Positions 60,985-64,000 of a stretch of 64,000 bases of DNA are shown piece after piece. Under the pieces are notes generated by a model. It worked only from the letters and a program-made list of their open reading frames with translations. It had not been told where the DNA came from and did no database searches. Within the stretch, counting starts at the first letter, position 1. Every line of letters begins with the position of its first letter. A program made the position numbers and the translations under genes. Where the stretch lies: contig NZ_VSSB01000002.1 in the NCBI RefSeq assembly GCF_008122505.1, forward strand, positions 682,001 through 746,000. The letters run 5' to 3'. This stretch comes from Agromyces mariniharenae (GTDB taxonomy: Bacteria > Actinomycetota > Actinomycetes > Actinomycetales > Microbacteriaceae).

Positions 60985-61995
60985 GTGATCGCTCCGTTCA
61001 GCATCCCGAGCCCGGACTACGCGTGGCAGGTCCTCGAGATCCCGATCTTCGGCTGGACCCTGAACATCCACATGTACGCGCTGTGCATCCTCCTCGGCAT
61101 CGTCCTCGCCGTGATCATCACCGGCCGCCGGCTCACGAAGCGGGGCGCCGAGCCCGGCATCGTGCTCGACATCGCCCTCTGGGCGGTGCCGCTGGGCATC
61201 ATCGGCGCGCGGCTGTACCACGTGCTCACGCACCCCGACGACTACTTCTTCGAGGGCGCCAACGTCTTGAACCCGTTCCAGCCCGGCGCGATCTGGAACA
61301 TCTGGGAGGGCGGCAACGCCATCTACGGCGCGCTGATCGGCGGCGCCGTCGGCGTCTGGATCGGCTGCCGCTTCACGGGAATCCGGTTCTGGTCGTTCGC
61401 CGATGCGCTGGCGCCGGGCATGCTCGTCGCCCAGGCCGTGGGCCGCCTCGGCAACTGGTTCAACCACGAGCTGTTCGGCCTGCCCACCGACCTGCCGTGG
61501 GGGCTCGAGATCGAGTCCGACAACGCGGCGTTCCCCGCCGGACTCGCCGACGGCACGCTGTTCCACCCCACGTTCCTCTACGAGATCGTCTGGAACCTCG
61601 CGGGCGCCGCGCTCATCATCTTCCTCGAGCGTCGCATCAACCTGCGCTGGGGCAAGGCGTTCGCGCTCTACCTGATCTGGTACGGCACGGGCCGCGCCTT
61701 CTTCGAGGCGATCCGCGTCGATCCGAGCGAGATGTTCCTCGGCGTGCGCGTCAACGTGTGGGCGTCGTGGGCCGCGGTCGTGTTCGGCATCATCCTCTAC
61801 CTCGTGCAGCGCCGCCGGCACACCGGCGACGAGCCCTCGCCGTACGTTCCCGGCCGTGAATGGAAGGGACCCGACGCTGAGGTAGACTCTGACGAAACCG
61901 AGTCCGACTCCGACTCTCTCGACGATGGCGTCGAGGGTGAGAACACCACGGGCGAGACCGCAGCCACAAGCTCGAGCCGGTCCACCACGCCGTAG
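60985..61995 (+). CDS. lgt: Prolipoprotein diacylglyceryl transferase
   Basis: A 336-residue integral membrane enzyme that puts diacylglycerol on the lipobox cysteine of prolipoproteins. Seven spans are likely. Signatures are HVLTHPDDYF, GGNAIYGALIGG and the Lgt motif GRLGNWFNHELFG (PROSITE pattern). The C-terminal 55 residues form an acidic cytoplasmic tail (DSDETESDSDSLDDG). A GTG start is used, with GAAAGG upstream. It follows trpA as in mycobacteria. Confidence 0.95.
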   Translation: MIAPFSIPSPDYAWQVLEIPIFGWTLNIHMYALCILLGIVLAVIITGRRLTKRGAEPGIVLDIALWAVPLGIIGARLYHVLTHPDDYFFEGANVLNPFQPGAIWNIWEGGNAIYGALIGGAVGVWIGCRFTGIRFWSFADALAPGMLVAQAVGRLGNWFNHELFGLPTDLPWGLEIESDNAAFPAGLADGTLFHPTFLYEIVWNLAGAALIIFLERRINLRWGKAFALYLIWYGTGRAFFEAIRVDPSEMFLGVRVNVWASWAAVVFGIILYLVQRRRHTGDEPSPYVPGREWKGPDAEVDSDETESDSDSLDDGVEGENTTGETAATSSSRSTTP

Positions 61996-62016
61996 CGTCC
62001 ATCGCACGTTCTCCGA

Positions 62017-62040
62017 CGCGACGCCGCACCATGCGTCGCG
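62017..62040 (+). terminator. Hairpin behind lgt
   Basis: CGCGACGC and GCGTCGCG form a perfect 8-base-pair stem with an 8-base loop, 22 bases after the lgt stop. No T-run follows. Probable end of the his-trp-lgt transcript. Confidence 0.5.
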
Positions 62041-62044
62041 ACAT

Positions 62045-62056
62045 CCCTTCGAAGGG
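62045..62056. promoter_or_regulatory. Palindrome upstream of gltB
   Basis: CCCTTCGAAGGG is a perfect 12-base palindrome 30 bases before the gltB start. It could be an operator for nitrogen control; no known consensus was matched. Confidence 0.35.
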
Positions 62057-62086
62057 CCGACGACGTCCCCCGCTGTTATCTAGTTG

Positions 62087-64000
62087 ATGAGGACGGTCCA
62101 CGTGTCGCTCACTCCACCCTTCTCGAGGTTCGGTCTCGTTCCCGACGCGCAGGGCATGTACGACCCCGCCGCCGAGAAGGACGCCTGCGGCCTCGCGATG
62201 GTCGCGACGCTCCGCGGCACCGCGGGGCACGACATCATCACGGCCGCGCTCGACGCGCTGCGCCACCTCGAGCACCGCGGAGCGGTGGGCTCCGACGCTG
62301 GAACCGGTGACGGCGCCGGCATCATCACCCAGGTCCCCGACGCGTTCCTGCGCGCCGTCGCACCCTTCGCGCTCCCGGCCGCAGGCGCGTACGCGGTCGG
62401 CAACGCGTTCCTCCCCGTCGACCCCACCACGCGGTCGAGCGTCAAGCGCCGGCTCGCCGCGCTCGCGGCATCCGAGGGGCTCGAGGTCATCGGATGGCGC
62501 GAGGTCCCCGTTCGGCCCGAGGAGCTCGGCACGCTGGCCCGCGCCGCCATGCCCGTGGTGCAGCAGCTCTACGTGCAGTCCTCTGCGACCACCTCCGACG
62601 GCGACCGCCTCTCTGGCATCGCCCTCGACCGGCTCGCCTTCCGGCTGCGCAAGCGCGCCGAGCGCGAGATCGAGCTCTACTTCGCGTCGCTGTCGTGCCG
62701 CACGCTCGTCTACAAGGGCATGGTCACGACCCTCCAACTCGAGCCCTTCTACCCCGACCTCTCCGACGAGCGGTTCGCGTCGAAGCTCGCGCTCGTGCAC
62801 TCGCGCTACTCGACCAACACGTTCCCGTCGTGGCCGCTCGCGCAGCCGTTCCGCATGATCGCGCACAACGGTGAGATCAACACGATCCAGGGCAACCGCA
62901 ACTGGATGCGGGCGCGCCAGTCGCAGCTCGAGTCGGAGCTGCTCGGCGACCTCGACCCGATCCTGCCCATCGTCACGCCGGGAGCGAGCGACTCGGCCTC
63001 GTTCGACGAGGTGGTGGAGCTGCTCACGTTGGCGGGCCGCAGCCTCCCGCACGCGGTCATGATGATGGTGCCCGAGGCGTGGGAGAACCAGACCGAGATC
63101 GACGCGGCCCGCCGGGAGTTCTACGAGTACCACTCGATGCTCATGGAGCCGTGGGACGGCCCCGCCGCGATCGTCTTCACCGACGGCACGCTCGTCGGCG
63201 CGACGCTCGACCGCAATGGCCTGCGCCCCGGGCGGTACGTCGTCACCGACGACGGCCTCGTCGTGCTCGCGAGCGAGATCGGCGTGCTCGACATCGACCA
63301 GTCGCGGATCGTGCGCAAGGGCCGCCTGCAGCCGGGGCGCATGTTCCTCGTGGACACCGAGGCCGGCCGACTCATCGAGGACGACGAGATCAAGGCCGAG
63401 CTCGCGGCATCCGAGCCGTGGGGGACGTGGCTCGACGCCGGTCGCATCCGCCTCGCCGAGCTGCCGGAGCGCGAGCACATCGTGCACCCGCCGGCGTCGG
63501 TGAACCGCCGCCAGAAGACCTTCGGCTACACGGAGGAGGAGGTGAAGATCCTCCTCACGCCCATGGCGCGCACCGGGCAGGAGCCGCTCGGCGCGATGGG
63601 ATCCGACACTCCGATCGCAGTGCTCTCGAAGCGGCCGCGCCTGCTCTTCGACTACTTCACGCAGCAGTTCGCGCAGGTCACGAACCCGCCGCTCGACTCG
63701 ATCCGGGAGGCCGTCGTCACGTCGCTCGGCTCGTCGCTCGGCCCCGAGCGCAACCTGCTCGACGCCGGGCCCGAGCACGCGCGCCAGGTCGTGCTCGACT
63801 TCCCGGTCATCGACAACGACGAGCTCGCGAAGATCGTGCACATCGACCCGCGCATCGGCTCGCGCACCACCAAGACGCTGAAGGGCCTCTACCGAGTCGA
63901 CGACGGCCCCGAGGCGATGCGCGCGCGCCTCGACGAGCTGTGCGACGAGGTCGACGAGGCCATCGAGGAGGGCGCGTCGTTCATCGTCCTGAGCGACCGC
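62087..64000 (+). CDS. gltB: Glutamate synthase large subunit, 5' part (continues past the window)
   Basis: The first 638 residues of GOGAT alpha chain; the frame is open at the window end. A 33-residue propeptide precedes the catalytic cysteine Cys34 in KDACGLAMV. The class II glutaminase domain includes LRHLEHRGAVG, LVHSRYSTNTFPSWPLAQPF and RMIAHNGEINTIQGNRNW, and the central domain begins after about residue 430 (KRPRLLFDYFTQQFAQVTNPPLD, key part FTQQFAQVTNPPLD). It makes glutamate from glutamine and 2-oxoglutarate with GltD. The ATG at 62087 is used; a GTG five codons later would also fit. TTATCT 5 bases upstream suggests a leaderless start. Confidence 0.95.
   Translation, partial: MRTVHVSLTPPFSRFGLVPDAQGMYDPAAEKDACGLAMVATLRGTAGHDIITAALDALRHLEHRGAVGSDAGTGDGAGIITQVPDAFLRAVAPFALPAAGAYAVGNAFLPVDPTTRSSVKRRLAALAASEGLEVIGWREVPVRPEELGTLARAAMPVVQQLYVQSSATTSDGDRLSGIALDRLAFRLRKRAEREIELYFASLSCRTLVYKGMVTTLQLEPFYPDLSDERFASKLALVHSRYSTNTFPSWPLAQPFRMIAHNGEINTIQGNRNWMRARQSQLESELLGDLDPILPIVTPGASDSASFDEVVELLTLAGRSLPHAVMMMVPEAWENQTEIDAARREFYEYHSMLMEPWDGPAAIVFTDGTLVGATLDRNGLRPGRYVVTDDGLVVLASEIGVLDIDQSRIVRKGRLQPGRMFLVDTEAGRLIEDDEIKAELAASEPWGTWLDAGRIRLAELPEREHIVHPPASVNRRQKTFGYTEEEVKILLTPMARTGQEPLGAMGSDTPIAVLSKRPRLLFDYFTQQFAQVTNPPLDSIREAVVTSLGSSLGPERNLLDAGPEHARQVVLDFPVIDNDELAKIVHIDPRIGSRTTKTLKGLYRVDDGPEAMRARLDELCDEVDEAIEEGASFIVLSDR

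Overview
This 64 kb window is core chromosome from a GC-rich actinobacterium (roughly 70% GC by eye, GTG and TTG starts common, many 1-11 bp gene overlaps). Protein content and gene order fit the family Microbacteriaceae (an Agromyces- or Microbacterium-like organism). That placement is inferred from synteny and style; there is no 16S gene here. I see no insertion sequence, prophage, CRISPR array, tRNA or rRNA. Nearly all genes lie on the + strand.

Layout: (1) 1-12 kb: an unrecognised gene, then thrS, a HIT hydrolase, the vitamin B6 cluster (pdxY and pdxR facing away from pdxST), a hemerythrin, a DUF1697 protein, yebC and ruvCAB. (2) 12-20 kb: yajC-secD-secF, the bifunctional ppGpp enzyme, then three minus-strand genes (AbiEi-like, DUF349, membrane-anchored cyclophilin). 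(3) 20-33 kb: rarA, rpsD, a small membrane protein, alaS, ruvX, mltG, the shikimate genes aroE-aroC-aroK-aroB-aroQ, then efp and nusB. (4) 33-35.5 kb: a small accessory patch (membrane protein, glycosyltransferase, DoxX). (5) 35.6-48 kb: the pyrimidine operon pyrR-pyrB-pyrC-(PH-like)-carA-carB-pyrF, running into an mIHF-guanylate kinase fusion, rpoZ, coaBC and metK. (6) 48-64 kb: a helicase-less priA, fmt, rsmB, rpe, hisE-hisG-hisF-hisI, trpE-(two small membrane proteins)-trpC-trpB-trpA, lgt and the 5' part of gltB, which runs off the end.

How it fits together: the shikimate block makes chorismate, which trpE/C/B/A turn into tryptophan. PRPP-using pathways (his, trp, pyr) and glutamine-using steps (carA, pdxT, gltB) sit close together. 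Translation (thrS, alaS, rpsD, efp, fmt, rsmB), recombination and repair (ruvCAB, ruvX, rarA, priA), secretion (secDF-yajC, lgt) and the stringent response (rel) make up the rest.

No new defence or mobile system is visible. The strongest unexplained signal is a dispersed decamer, CGGATGCCGC and its complement GCGGCATCCG. I located 36 exact copies, in both orientations, inside genes and between them; base composition alone predicts about one. Other points of interest are a structured leader before rpsD, a PyrR-binding-type element over the pyrR ribosome binding site, a PdxR-type palindrome, the mIHF-Gmk fusion, the degenerate PriA, and a series of apparently leaderless promoters (TANNNT placed 6-7 bases before the start codon).
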